This document shows, in pieces, positions 53,514-62,821 of a stretch of 64,000 nucleotides of DNA (positions are counted from its first letter, which is position 1; each line of letters begins with the position of its first letter). Location: the NCBI GenBank assembly GCA_937923325.1, contig CAKZUQ010000003.1, positions 1-64,000 of the forward strand, in the 5' to 3' direction. Origin of the DNA: an uncultured Bacteriovoracaceae bacterium. GTDB lineage: Bacteria; Bdellovibrionota; Bacteriovoracia; Bacteriovoracales; Bacteriovoracaceae. A program made the position numbers and the translations under genes. The notes under the pieces are model-generated. The model searched no databases. It had not been told where the DNA came from and saw only the letters and a program-made list of their open reading frames with translations.

Positions 53514-53820
53514 TCTTTTTCCTTAGATTCAAAATCATAAAGCCAGTAGCCATTATTAATACTAATGGTTCACTTAAAGGAAAACTTTCATTCATACAAT
53601 AATCCACAGTATAAATAATTAATGCACAAAATATATACTTTAGAAGTTTTTTTTTGTTCAGGCTTGGAATTACTATTGGTCCCAAAAGTTTTAGTCTTCT
53701 TTCAATATTCATGATTGACATGCTACTAACTATAAAAACTATAACAACCGGAATAACTTTATTTAATTCAAATGATATTAAAGATAAAATCAAAAATATT
53801 GTATTTATAACGTACATCAT
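53503..53820 (-). CDS. Small membrane protein, unknown
   Basis: The 105-residue protein has about four hydrophobic helices and short charged loops (NIERRLKLLG, SLNKKKLLKY). It overlaps the previous gene by 4 bases and the next by 11. No family recognised; it probably forms part of a membrane complex with its neighbours. Confidence 0.6.
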   Translation of the reverse strand: MMYVINTIFLILSLISFELNKVIPVVIVFIVSSMSIMNIERRLKLLGPIVIPSLNKKKLLKYIFCALIIYTVDYCMNESFPLSEPLVLIMATGFMILNLRKKNDL

Positions 53821-54425
53821 TTCAAATATATCCCAACGATAAAGACGATTAGAGATAGTTGCATCAACCTTGTTGTGTAAAAATCCAAAGATTTATAACT
53901 CAACTCCATTATTTTCTTAGATTTCTTATAAATCAACATTTCAAAGATGCTAAACGATACAAAAACTGCAAAGACATTTACTAATTGATGATTGAATAAA
54001 GTTAACAAAATAATTAGGCTGTATATATTTTTATAAATAAGAATTTTTGATGCCTTATAACGATATAGCATTGCTAACGCTATATTAAATATAATTACAA
54101 ATCCTATTTTTGAATAATGAGTATTAACATAATTCATTGATATATAACTCAATAATATTAATGATGTCACACAAGTTGACTTTCTTAATTCTATAGAGTT
54201 TCTTGAACCTTTAATTAGTATGAATAGTATAAATCCTAGAACAATAAATATTTCATTTGTTTTTAGTAGATAATTTGAATATATAGCTATAGATATACCA
54301 ATAGTAATAAGTAATTCTTTAATACTGTATTCTTCTTCTCTTATCGCTATAATGCTTTTTACTTGTATTAAAACTAAAGCTATCGATAGTATCGTTAATA
54401 TAAGGAGCATCACATAATCATTCAT
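53817..54425 (-). CDS. Polytopic membrane protein, unknown
   Basis: The 202-residue protein has about seven hydrophobic helices and almost no soluble part. I see no known motif. Its size and very hydrophobic nature recall small subunits of ion-translocating complexes, but no residue pattern supports that. It overlaps the genes on both sides. Confidence 0.65.
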   Translation of the reverse strand: MNDYVMLLILTILSIALVLIQVKSIIAIREEEYSIKELLITIGISIAIYSNYLLKTNEIFIVLGFILFILIKGSRNSIELRKSTCVTSLILLSYISMNYVNTHYSKIGFVIIFNIALAMLYRYKASKILIYKNIYSLIILLTLFNHQLVNVFAVFVSFSIFEMLIYKKSKKIMELSYKSLDFYTTRLMQLSLIVFIVGIYLK

Positions 54426-54678
54426 ATTTATATCTCAACTGCAGATAGGATATGACAAAGATTGAAAGTAAGAGTTTAAAATATGAGCTTGTATTTGCTG
54501 AATATATAATAATACAAAATATTGAAATAACTTCTATTTGATTTAAAACTTTACTTCTCTTTATTGATAAAGTTTCTGCAAAAGTTTTTTTTCTTCTTAC
54601 CTTTTTTGAAAAGAAACTTAATACAAGTCCAAGACATATCAAGACAATGAATAAAATGTGATATAAGTTAACTTCCAT
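54418..54678 (-). CDS. Small membrane protein, unknown
   Basis: The 86-residue protein has one N-terminal helix, a basic loop (KKVRRKKTFAETLSIKR) and one or two further helices. It is the first gene of the four-gene set and is divergent from mfd. A hairpin with AGGA in its loop lies directly upstream (54684-54708), and the exact TATAAT on the minus strand near 54723 may be its -10. Confidence 0.6.
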   Translation of the reverse strand: MEVNLYHILFIVLICLGLVLSFFSKKVRRKKTFAETLSIKRSKVLNQIEVISIFCIIIYSANTSSYFKLLLSIFVISYLQLRYKYE

Positions 54679-54683
54679 GTTTT

Positions 54684-54708
54684 CTCTTATTTTAATTCCT
54701 AATAAGAG
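54684..54708 (-). promoter_or_regulatory. 8-bp hairpin before the small membrane operon
   Basis: CTCTTATT and AATAAGAG are perfect inverted copies with the 9-base loop AGGAATTAA on the minus strand. The AGGA would be exposed in the loop, and the ATG follows 5 bases after the hairpin. It may tune initiation or be an operator shared with divergent mfd. Confidence 0.4.
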
Positions 54709-54750
54709 TAACTAATTAATTATACATTGAAAACTTAAGTAGAGAATATT

Positions 54751-57700
54751 ATGTCTGATCCATTTAATCTGATTAATTTTTTAAATTCACACTCTAATGA
54801 ATCTCATGAAATTACTGGTATCTCATCTGATTCCTTTCTATTTATTTACGATCATTTTAAAAATGACTCTGACGATAATGAAATTTTAATATTTGATAGC
54901 TCCGATCAAGCATACTTAGCTTTCGAAAAAAGTAATAATGAAGATCATATCTACTTTCCGGGTCTTGGTAGTAACCCTTACTCTTCAATTACACCATCTG
55001 AAAATTTATTAAATCAGCGTTTTCTCGCTTTAAACACACTTGTTAAGTCCAAATCGCCCAAGCGAGTTTATACTAGTTTCGAAGCCCTGCATTTAAAGCT
55101 ACCTCCTAAATCTTATTTTTCCAAAGATAACTTTAAAGTATCTGTATCTGACATTATTGCTCCAGATGACCTTAAGCTTAAACTCATTGAGCTTGGTTTT
55201 CAGTACACTCCTTCTATCGAAGAAGAGGGTACATTCACCAATAAAGGTGAAATATTCGATATATTTCCTTACGATCATACTCCAATTCGTATTCATTATT
55301 TTGATGATATGATTGAGGAGATCTTCGCTATAGATGAAGAAACACTGAAAACGAAAAGAGAAATGTCCTTCAACGAAATTTCAATTCTTGGTTCTGCCTT
55401 AGAAATCATCAACTCTAAAAGCGTTTTAAATTTAAGAAATAATTTATACCGTCCAGATAGAAGATTTAAAGAAAAGACAACTTATAGAAATGAAATCTTT
55501 CATAAATTAAATAATGGTTATTTCTTCGATCGCTATCCTATTTATATATCATCATTTTTTACTGAGTCATCTACTCTTTTGGACTATCTACCAAACTCTA
55601 AAATCATCAGTTTTAATCACTTAGAAAATATTAATTCTTTTTCAACTTATCTTGAACAATTAAAGGAAGACTTCGATATTGAAGTAGAAGATGAACATAA
55701 TCCATATGTTTCTCCATCCCTAGACTCAATTTACTGTTCAAACCAAAAGCTTGAGAAACTATCTATCATTTCAAATTTTGATAGTAATTCTAATATACAA
55801 TCTAAGTTAAACTTTTCTGAAAAATCTGTTCAGTCTTTTGTACGTGAAAATTATACTGAGCATATTAAGGATAAAATCGAATTTAATAGAATTCTTTTTA
55901 AAGTGATAAAAGATAGACTCAGTGGTAGTGGAAATTTACTTCTTGCTTATAAAACCGAAAACTCTAAGATTGAATTAGACTATCTTATGGATTTACATGA
56001 ATTAAACCAGACTCTGGGAAGTCGAATTCAGTATATAAATCTAAATATTGATTCTGGTTTTTATAATAGTGATTCTAATATTGTTGTTTTGTCGGAAGCA
56101 GATATTTTTTCTAGAAAAATTGTAAAATCAGTTTCCAAAAAACGTTCTAGCTCTTCTGATGTTTTTGCTGATCAAATATCAACATTAAAAATTGGTGATT
56201 ATGTTATTCATAAAAATTTTGGTGTAGGAAAATATCTTGGTATTGAAAATTTAAGTAATGACACTACTGAGAATGATTTTTTAGCTATTGAATACGATAA
56301 CCAAGATAAAGTTTACGTTCCACTTTATAAGATGGATCTTGTCCAAAAGCATGCAGAAGCTACAAATACTGTTAAGATTGCTAATCTTAACTCTAAAAAG
56401 TTTGAACATACAAAAACAAAAGCAAAAAGTAGTGTCAAGAAGTTGGCCTTTGATCTCTTAAAACTTCAGGCAAAAAGAAACTCACAAACTGGCTTTGCTT
56501 TTTCTGCCCCTGATAAAATATTTACTGATTTTGAACAAGCTTTCCCTTATCAAGAAACTCCTGATCAACTTCATGCTATTGAAGATGTCTTATCTGACAT
56601 GCAAAGTAGTAAACCAATGGATCGACTTGTTTGTGGTGATGTTGGATTTGGAAAAACTGAAGTTGCCATGCGAGCTTCATTTAAGGCTGTTTTAGATAAT
56701 AAGCAAGTTGCTGTTCTCGTTCCTACAACTGTTTTAGCTTATCAGCACTATAATACATTTATAAAGCGATTTAAAAACTTTCCTGTTAACATTGAGTTCA
56801 TATCTAGATTTAAGACTGCAAAAGAGGTAACTAAAATCTTATCTGATATTGATGATGGTAAAATCGATATCTTAATTGGTACCCATAAATTACTTTCTGA
56901 TAAAATTAAATATAAAGATTTAGGCTTAGTTGTCGTTGATGAAGAACAAAGATTTGGTGTTACTCATAAAGAGAAATTAAAAGTTTTAAAATCAAGTGTT
57001 GATAGCTTAATCCTGACAGCGACTCCAATACCTAGAACTCTTCAGTTATCTTTTCTAGGAATTAAAGATTTATCCATCATTAAGAGTGCTCCTCCTAGAA
57101 GGCAGTCTATTAAGAGTTACGTAATTAAAGAAGATCCTAATACAATTCGCTCAGCTATAAGAAAAGAACTTTCGAGGGGAGGTCAACTTTTTATAGTTCA
57201 TAATCGTGTTCATGATATTGAAAATTATGCGGCTTACATTCAAAAATTAACCCCCGAAGCAAAAATTATAATTGCTCACGGTCAACTTGCTGAAAAAGAA
57301 TTAGAAAAGCGTATAAAGTCATTTTATGAACAAAAATTTGATATTTTAATTTCTACAACTATTATCGAATCCGGCATTGATATACCGTCTGCAAACACCT
57401 TAATTATTGATAGGGCGGATAGATATGGCCTATCACAGCTTCATCAATTAAGAGGTCGAATTGGAAGAAGTGATAAAAAGGCTTACGCTTATTTTATAAC
57501 TCCACATGATAGAGATCTTTCTGATATAGCTAAAAAGAGGCTAAAGGCCCTTCAAACATATGCTGATCTTGGTTCTGGTTTTTCATTAGCTACAAATGAT
57601 TTAGAGATTCGTGGTTCTGGTGACATTTTAGGCGCTGAGCAGTCTGGTCACATAGAGGAAATAGGTCTTGAGCTTTATATGGAGCTATTAAAAGATGCCA

Positions 57701-58188
57701 TTCATGAACTAAAAGGTGAAAAACCTGAAATCAACAATGATATCGAAATACTTACTCCATTCGATGCTTCATTACCTAAATCTTATATTCATGATGCTGG
57801 ATCTAGACTAAAATTTTATAAGCGCTTATCTAATACTAAAACACTAGAGACACTAGATAATATTATTGATGAAATCAGTGACTTATATGGGAAAATTCCT
57901 AAATCTGTTGAAAACTTAAGTATTATTCTAAAAGTAAAAATTATTTTAGGTAACTTACCAATTAAGTCAATTAAGGTTGGAACTCAAAAAGTAACAATCA
58001 AATTTGATGAAAGCTCATTAGAAAATAAACCTGAAATAAGAGATCAAATCGTTCAACTTTTCATGTCTAGGCCAAAGATCTACAAGTTAAGTCCTAATTT
58101 TTCCGTTCAATGTAGTTTTAAGGAAAAAGTTGATCTAAAAACATTTTTTGAATTCGCAGAATATATTGCATTGCAAATAGATGCATGA
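54751..58188 (+). CDS. mfd: Transcription-repair coupling factor Mfd
   Basis: Mfd removes stalled RNA polymerase and recruits UvrA. The 1145-residue protein has the N-terminal UvrB-like modules (GLGSNPYSSITPS), the RNA polymerase-interacting domain (GDYVIHKNFGVGKYLG near 485), then translocase motifs: CGDVGFGKTEVAMRASF (Walker A), DEEQRFGVTHKE, TATPIPRTLQLSF, STTIIESGIDIP and QLHQLRGRIGRSD. The C-terminal TRCF domain is present. It starts the plus-strand run. Confidence 0.98.
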   Translation: MSDPFNLINFLNSHSNESHEITGISSDSFLFIYDHFKNDSDDNEILIFDSSDQAYLAFEKSNNEDHIYFPGLGSNPYSSITPSENLLNQRFLALNTLVKSKSPKRVYTSFEALHLKLPPKSYFSKDNFKVSVSDIIAPDDLKLKLIELGFQYTPSIEEEGTFTNKGEIFDIFPYDHTPIRIHYFDDMIEEIFAIDEETLKTKREMSFNEISILGSALEIINSKSVLNLRNNLYRPDRRFKEKTTYRNEIFHKLNNGYFFDRYPIYISSFFTESSTLLDYLPNSKIISFNHLENINSFSTYLEQLKEDFDIEVEDEHNPYVSPSLDSIYCSNQKLEKLSIISNFDSNSNIQSKLNFSEKSVQSFVRENYTEHIKDKIEFNRILFKVIKDRLSGSGNLLLAYKTENSKIELDYLMDLHELNQTLGSRIQYINLNIDSGFYNSDSNIVVLSEADIFSRKIVKSVSKKRSSSSDVFADQISTLKIGDYVIHKNFGVGKYLGIENLSNDTTENDFLAIEYDNQDKVYVPLYKMDLVQKHAEATNTVKIANLNSKKFEHTKTKAKSSVKKLAFDLLKLQAKRNSQTGFAFSAPDKIFTDFEQAFPYQETPDQLHAIEDVLSDMQSSKPMDRLVCGDVGFGKTEVAMRASFKAVLDNKQVAVLVPTTVLAYQHYNTFIKRFKNFPVNIEFISRFKTAKEVTKILSDIDDGKIDILIGTHKLLSDKIKYKDLGLVVVDEEQRFGVTHKEKLKVLKSSVDSLILTATPIPRTLQLSFLGIKDLSIIKSAPPRRQSIKSYVIKEDPNTIRSAIRKELSRGGQLFIVHNRVHDIENYAAYIQKLTPEAKIIIAHGQLAEKELEKRIKSFYEQKFDILISTTIIESGIDIPSANTLIIDRADRYGLSQLHQLRGRIGRSDKKAYAYFITPHDRDLSDIAKKRLKALQTYADLGSGFSLATNDLEIRGSGDILGAEQSGHIEEIGLELYMELLKDAIHELKGEKPEINNDIEILTPFDASLPKSYIHDAGSRLKFYKRLSNTKTLETLDNIIDEISDLYGKIPKSVENLSIILKVKIILGNLPIKSIKVGTQKVTIKFDESSLENKPEIRDQIVQLFMSRPKIYKLSPNFSVQCSFKEKVDLKTFFEFAEYIALQIDA

Positions 58189-58252
58189 TGGTGTTTTTAT
58201 TAGATATGTCATATAATTTACTAAGATAACAAAACTTAATAAAAGGTGAATT

Positions 58253-59074
58253 ATGAAATTATTTTTAGTCTTTCTAATAACAGCAAGTTCTTTTGTTTTT
58301 GCTCAAAATAAAAATGAAGAAAACCCTATTGTGGCATCTGTAGGAAAGTATAAGATTAGAAAATCTACACTTATGAAATATCACGCACAAAATTTAAAAT
58401 TTGTAAGATCAAATAAATCTATAACTTTAGAATCTTCTTTAACGGATCTTATTAATAGAACAATTGGAATCCAAAAAGGTAAGGCCAATAAACTTCATAA
58501 GACGCCAATAGTTATAAAAAAATTGAATGACATTATTTATCATGCTCAAATTTCAAAAGATTTAGAACCTAAGTTTAAAAAAATTGGAAAAGTTTCTGAT
58601 AGTGAAGTTATGTCTTATTGCAAAGAGAATCCAGAATATAGAACGTCTCAGATTCTATATAGGTTAAGAACACAACCTTCTCAAGATGATGTTGCAAAGG
58701 CACTAGATCAGTCTTTATCTGTTTATAATGAAGTATTTAAAAAACCAGAAAATTTTTCTAAAGTAGCTAAAAAATATTCACAAACTGAAAATTCAAAAAT
58801 TGGTGGAGATTTAGGTTTTCAACCAAAAACTAGACTATCAAAAGAGTTTTATGAAGCAATTAAAGGTAAGTCTAAAGGCTATATAACGAAGCCTTTTAGA
58901 ACTCAATATGGTATCCATATTGTTAAAGTTACTGATATAAAAGATTGTAAAGATATCGACAAAAACTTATATAAAAAGATTGTTTATGATATTAAAAGAG
59001 ACAAGATTATTGAAAATTACTTCACTGAGTTAAGAAAAACTGAAAAGATTAAAATCTATAAAGACAAAATGTAA
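58253..59074 (+). CDS. PpiC-type (parvulin) peptidyl-prolyl isomerase, periplasmic
   Basis: The 273-residue protein has a signal peptide ending near VFAQ, a helical chaperone-like N-terminal region, and a parvulin domain at about 125-235 (QILYRLRTQPSQ, KKYSQTENSKIGGDLGF, KPFRTQYGIHIVKV). It should fold periplasmic or outer membrane proteins. AAAGGTGAATT precedes the ATG. The SurA-like gene follows after 4 bases. Confidence 0.92.
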   Translation: MKLFLVFLITASSFVFAQNKNEENPIVASVGKYKIRKSTLMKYHAQNLKFVRSNKSITLESSLTDLINRTIGIQKGKANKLHKTPIVIKKLNDIIYHAQISKDLEPKFKKIGKVSDSEVMSYCKENPEYRTSQILYRLRTQPSQDDVAKALDQSLSVYNEVFKKPENFSKVAKKYSQTENSKIGGDLGFQPKTRLSKEFYEAIKGKSKGYITKPFRTQYGIHIVKVTDIKDCKDIDKNLYKKIVYDIKRDKIIENYFTELRKTEKIKIYKDKM

Positions 59075-59078
59075 AACT

Positions 59079-59990
59079 ATGAAAAAAACAATATCCTGCG
59101 CACTTATACTTTTATCACTATCTACATCTGCTAAACTTTTAGATAAAGTTGCAGGTGTAATTAATGATAAAGTTTATACTCTTTCAGAAATGAAAGAAAT
59201 TAAAAAAACGCTTCCTGCAAGAAAAGAAATTGCTGGCTTCGTTTATACTAAAAAGAAATACTCACTAGAAGATATTTTCACACACCTTAGAAATAAATTT
59301 ATTATTAAGCAAAATCTTGCAGAGCAGGGTATTGTAATAACAGATGAAAGAGTAGAAGAGCAAATTGAGCAAACTAAAAAAAGATTAGGAATTACTCAAT
59401 CAATCTTAGCTCAAAGTTTAAAAGATAGAGGTTTAAACTTTGAACAATACTTTGAATTAACTAGAGAAATCACAGAATACAATGTTTTTAATAGAAACAT
59501 AATTTCTCCACTTGTTAACATTACAGAACAAGAGATGAAAAATCTTTTTTACAAAAGAAGCGATAAGAAAAATACTTTAAATTTTAGTTATAATATTGTG
59601 GATTACTCTATTCCAAAATCATCACTTTCTAAATCTGATTTAAAAAGAATAAAAGATGACTTATTAAAATACAAAGATAATGGTGTATTACCTGGTAAGT
59701 TGAGAGCTTTAGAAACGAATGATATTGGAAATGTTTCTGATGAAGACCTTCCTTCTGACATTTCAAAAAGTCTTAGGGCTTCTTTAGAAGGTACATTTAC
59801 AGATCCTATACTAAAAGGGAATGCTTACCACTTATTCTATGTTAAAAAGAAAGAGTTATCTGAGAGTTCTGAGTATTTACAAGTTAAGAATAGAATATAC
59901 GGTGAACTTTTCATGAAAAGATCTGCTCAAATTACAAAATCATGGTTTAGTAGGGAAGCCTTAAATTTTTATATTCTTAAAAATATCTAA
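59079..59990 (+). CDS. SurA N-terminal-domain chaperone
   Basis: The 303-residue protein has a short signal peptide and then KVAGVINDKVYTLSEM, typical of SurA_N proteins, followed by helices with TDERVEEQIEQTKKRLGI. A late region resembles a poorly kept parvulin domain (LRALETNDIGNVSDEDLP, GNAYHLFYVKKKE). It probably guards outer membrane proteins in transit with the PpiC neighbour. The next gene starts at its stop. Confidence 0.85.
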   Translation: MKKTISCALILLSLSTSAKLLDKVAGVINDKVYTLSEMKEIKKTLPARKEIAGFVYTKKKYSLEDIFTHLRNKFIIKQNLAEQGIVITDERVEEQIEQTKKRLGITQSILAQSLKDRGLNFEQYFELTREITEYNVFNRNIISPLVNITEQEMKNLFYKRSDKKNTLNFSYNIVDYSIPKSSLSKSDLKRIKDDLLKYKDNGVLPGKLRALETNDIGNVSDEDLPSDISKSLRASLEGTFTDPILKGNAYHLFYVKKKELSESSEYLQVKNRIYGELFMKRSAQITKSWFSREALNFYILKNI

Positions 59991-60880
59991 TGATTTTAGT
60001 TACTCAAGGGCATGAAAAATCTATTTCTTTAGAAGTTTTTTTAAAGAGTTTTTTATGCCTTTCGACTCATAAACAAAAATCTATAATTCTTTATTGTTAT
60101 AAAAATTCACTTATTAAAACTTTAGACAGTTTAAAGATCAATTACGAAATAAAATTTGATCAATTATATATTATAAATTCCATTTTATCACTTAAGTTTG
60201 TTACTATTTCTGGTAGTGAGACTTTAAATTGCATAAAAATGGCCTTAAATGACATTTGTAAAGAAGATATATTATTAACTCTTCCTAGCTCTAAAGATCA
60301 ATTTAAAGGCTTTAGTGGACACACTGAATACTTCAGAAATTATTTTAAAACTCCCTGTCTTCCAATGTCTTTTCTCTCTGAAAATCTAAATGTTTCTTTA
60401 CTTACTGATCATATAGCCCTTAAAGATGTCTCTTTAAAAATTAACACTTCAGATATTTTAAATAAGCTTAAAATTTTAATTGAAGGCTATTCTTTACATA
60501 AAAAAATTAATAGAATCATATTTTCAGGGATCAATCCTCATAGTGGAGAGAATGGTCTTATGGGTAATGAAGAAATACAAATTGAAGAAGCCATTTCAAA
60601 ACTAAAAACTGACTATCTAAATATTGAATTTCTAGGTCCACTTCCTGCTGACACTTTAATTTTTAATGATATCAAATCCGATGATTTAGTTATTTTTTCT
60701 TCTCACGATCAAGGCCTTGGAATATTTAAACAACAGAGTGGTTTACTAGGGATTAATATTACTTATGGCCTCCCATTTTTAAGAGTAAGTCCGGACCATG
60801 GAACAGCTTTTGACTTATATCTAAAAAATAGTGCAAACTATTATGGATGTTTATATTTATTAGAAACTTTTACATCCTAG
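59990..60880 (+). CDS. pdxA: PdxA-like 4-hydroxythreonine-4-phosphate dehydrogenase
   Basis: PdxA makes a pyridoxal 5'-phosphate precursor. The 296-residue protein keeps the core: SGHTEYF (metal His), INPHSGENGLMGNEEI, LGPLPADTLIF, SSHDQGLGIFK (metal His) and SPDHGTAFDL (metal His). It is shorter than the Escherichia coli enzyme, and the N-terminal GDPAGIGPE motif is replaced by GHEKSISLEV, so nucleotide or substrate binding may differ. It overlaps the SurA-like stop by one base. Confidence 0.88.
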   Translation: MILVTQGHEKSISLEVFLKSFLCLSTHKQKSIILYCYKNSLIKTLDSLKINYEIKFDQLYIINSILSLKFVTISGSETLNCIKMALNDICKEDILLTLPSSKDQFKGFSGHTEYFRNYFKTPCLPMSFLSENLNVSLLTDHIALKDVSLKINTSDILNKLKILIEGYSLHKKINRIIFSGINPHSGENGLMGNEEIQIEEAISKLKTDYLNIEFLGPLPADTLIFNDIKSDDLVIFSSHDQGLGIFKQQSGLLGINITYGLPFLRVSPDHGTAFDLYLKNSANYYGCLYLLETFTS

Positions 60881-60888
60881 GAAAAATT

Positions 60889-61302
60889 ATGTCTAAAGTT
60901 ATTTTATTATTATCATTAAGTTTATTTTTTTTAAGCTGTAATGAGATCTCACCGCAAGGGACTAGAAATACCCTTCCTGGTCTATGTGATGATAGATCTG
61001 ATAAGTGTCTTGCCCAAACTAAATGGACTATCTATTTTAAAAATAATACTTCAAATCTTCCAAATAATATTGGTCTAAGACTTTTTGGTGAAGTTTACTT
61101 TGATGAATGTGATACAACCAGTACATCTGCATTTGAGTTAAAAAGTACAAATCCTTTAAATCTTTCTGCGGATAATTTTTTCTCAATATCTGAGAGCTCT
61201 GTAGATATTGAAATTTTCAATTGTGATAACAATAGCACTTATTACAAAAACCCTAATGCTACATACAGCTCATCTTTAAACTCTATTACAATTGCTCTTT
61301 AG
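60889..61302 (+). CDS. Small lipoprotein, unknown
   Basis: I start at 60889 (MSKVILLLSLSLFFLSC, 137 residues) because TAGGAAAAATT precedes it and it gives a clean signal peptide with lipobox FLSC; the longer frame from 60847 overlaps pdxA. The mature part is beta-rich with several Cys. No family recognised. It ends the plus-strand operon. Confidence 0.75.
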   Translation: MSKVILLLSLSLFFLSCNEISPQGTRNTLPGLCDDRSDKCLAQTKWTIYFKNNTSNLPNNIGLRLFGEVYFDECDTTSTSAFELKSTNPLNLSADNFFSISESSVDIEIFNCDNNSTYYKNPNATYSSSLNSITIAL

Positions 61303-61342
61303 CCAACTACTAAATTTTTAAACTTAAATTTTGATCAAAAAA

Positions 61343-61362
61343 AACCCCGTATTCACGGGGTT
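61343..61362 (-). terminator. Bidirectional terminator between the lipoprotein gene and atpE
   Basis: AACCCCGT and ACGGGGTT form an 8-bp GC-rich stem with loop ATTC. The minus strand continues with T8, a strong terminator for the atp genes; the plus strand continues with a weaker T-rich stretch for the mfd operon. Confidence 0.92.
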
Positions 61363-61411
61363 ATTGCTTTTTATTTTAAATATAACTAATTCATTATTGA
61401 ATTAGTTGAAA

Positions 61412-61648
61412 TTATAAAACGATTTTACCAGATAATCCAAATGAGATTACGAAAGCTAAAATTACTAATGACTCGATAAGTGCAAGACCTAAAATCATTG
61501 GTGTAAAGATGTCACCTTTAGCTGCTGGGTTTCTTGCAATTCCTTCAAGAGCAGTTGCTGCTGTCTTACCTTGAGCCATAGTTCCACCAAGAACTGCGAT
61601 TGCGATTGTGATTGCTGATGATAATGCTAACATTGAATTTGCGTCCAT
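61412..61648 (-). CDS. atpE: ATP synthase subunit c
   Basis: The 78-residue hairpin protein forms the rotor ring of the F-type ATP synthase. The polar loop is [11 protein letters not shown], and the ion-binding Glu is in LALIESLVI. Helix 1 has MAQGKTA, with Gln at the place where Na+-type rings carry Gln32; a Ser follows the Glu, but the Tyr of Na+ rings is Leu here, so the coupling ion is uncertain. AAAGGAGTTTAAA precedes the ATG. Confidence 0.97.
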   Translation of the reverse strand: MDANSMLALSSAITIAIAVLGGTMAQGKTAATALEGIARNPAAKGDIFTPMILGLALIESLVILAFVISFGLSGKIVL

Positions 61649-61685
61649 TTTAAACTCCTTTAAAGTTTTTATATATTAAAATTAA

Positions 61686-62450
61686 TTAATGCGCGTGATC
61701 CCCATGATCGTGAGTCTCTACTGCCATTCCTAAATAAATCATTGATAAAATTGTAAATACAAATGCTTGCATGAAGCATACAAAAAGTCCTAATACATAA
61801 AAAGGTATTGGCACTAGGTATGGTACTAATTCTGTAAAGATCGCTAATACTGTGTGATCTCCCATCATGTTACCTCTAATTCTTAGACCTAAAGTTATTG
61901 GTCTCATCGCATGAGAAATAACCTCTAAAACAAAAATTAATGGTGCCATAAAAAGAATAGGACCCATTAAATGTTTCATATGACCTGCAAATCCTTGAAC
62001 TCTTATTCCATGGTAGTTGTAGTATATAAATACTAAGATACCTAAACCAAACCCTGTATTAAAGTTTTCAGTTGGTGGTAAGAATCCAGGAATAAGTCCA
62101 ATTAAGTTACTCATAAAGATTAAAAGAAAATAAACCATGAAAAATCCGAAGTATTCTCTTCCTTCTTTTTCACCCATTGTATTTCTTCCAAGATTTAAAA
62201 TAAATTGTCCAAAATATTCATAAGCATTTCTAAAAGAAAATCCTTTATCTGGAATTAAGCTTTTTTCAATATTTCTTGTTTTCATTTTGTATATTAGACC
62301 AAAAAGTAAAAATACAACTGATACTAATACTAAAGTTACAGTATGCTCTGGCATATGTAGAGAGTGTGACAGTCCAGACAACCAAGTAAATCCACCACTT
62401 GCAAATACACTTGAGCTAAAAAGCACTGCAGTTAATGCTAAAATCTTCAT
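61686..62450 (-). CDS. atpB: ATP synthase subunit a
   Basis: The 254-residue membrane protein forms the stator half-channels. The essential Arg is in LGLRIRGNMMGDH, and the C-terminal helix has LQAF-like MQAFVFTILSMIYLGMAVE. The N-terminus looks like a signal or first helix. It shares its start with the upstream atpI stop. The remaining atp genes are not in the window, so the operon is split. Confidence 0.96.
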   Translation of the reverse strand: MKILALTAVLFSSSVFASGGFTWLSGLSHSLHMPEHTVTLVLVSVVFLLFGLIYKMKTRNIEKSLIPDKGFSFRNAYEYFGQFILNLGRNTMGEKEGREYFGFFMVYFLLIFMSNLIGLIPGFLPPTENFNTGFGLGILVFIYYNYHGIRVQGFAGHMKHLMGPILFMAPLIFVLEVISHAMRPITLGLRIRGNMMGDHTVLAIFTELVPYLVPIPFYVLGLFVCFMQAFVFTILSMIYLGMAVETHDHGDHAH

Positions 62451-62821
62451 TATTTTTCCTTAATTTTTTTACTATATCTTTTAATACTTAATGTAAGGAT
62501 TATCAATTGAAATATGTAATTTCCTATAATTATTAGCTTCTGACCCTTAAAATTTTCAAATCCGTAATAAATTCCCCAGATTAATGCCACAAATTTGAAG
62601 ATGAAAAAGCCAAATATTTTCACATTATCTCTACTCTCTGCATCATCCAAAACAGCACCCTTAACCACAAATATTAAACAAAGTTGATTTATGATAAAAG
62701 CTAAAAATACTATAGATAAAGTTAATTCATTATTTTTTCCAAAATAATAAAATGAGGCCACAATATGGAGTAAGGTAAGAATAGCGTACCTTTTAAAACT
62801 AATTTGATTTTTTAATTGCAT
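62450..62821 (-). CDS. atpI: ATP synthase protein I-like (AtpI/UncI)
   Basis: The 123-residue protein has four hydrophobic helices with a charged middle loop, as in the ATP synthase I family, which helps assemble the c-ring or supplies Mg2+/Ca2+. The assignment leans on its position directly before atpB and after the AtpZ-like gene. Confidence 0.7.
   Translation of the reverse strand: MQLKNQISFKRYAILTLLHIVASFYYFGKNNELTLSIVFLAFIINQLCLIFVVKGAVLDDAESRDNVKIFGFFIFKFVALIWGIYYGFENFKGQKLIIIGNYIFQLIILTLSIKRYSKKIKEK

Noticed and set aside
53295..54678. The four small membrane genes as one frameshifted gene
   Set aside because: Each has its own start near the previous stop with short overlaps typical of coupled genes; a chain of three separate frameshifts is less likely.
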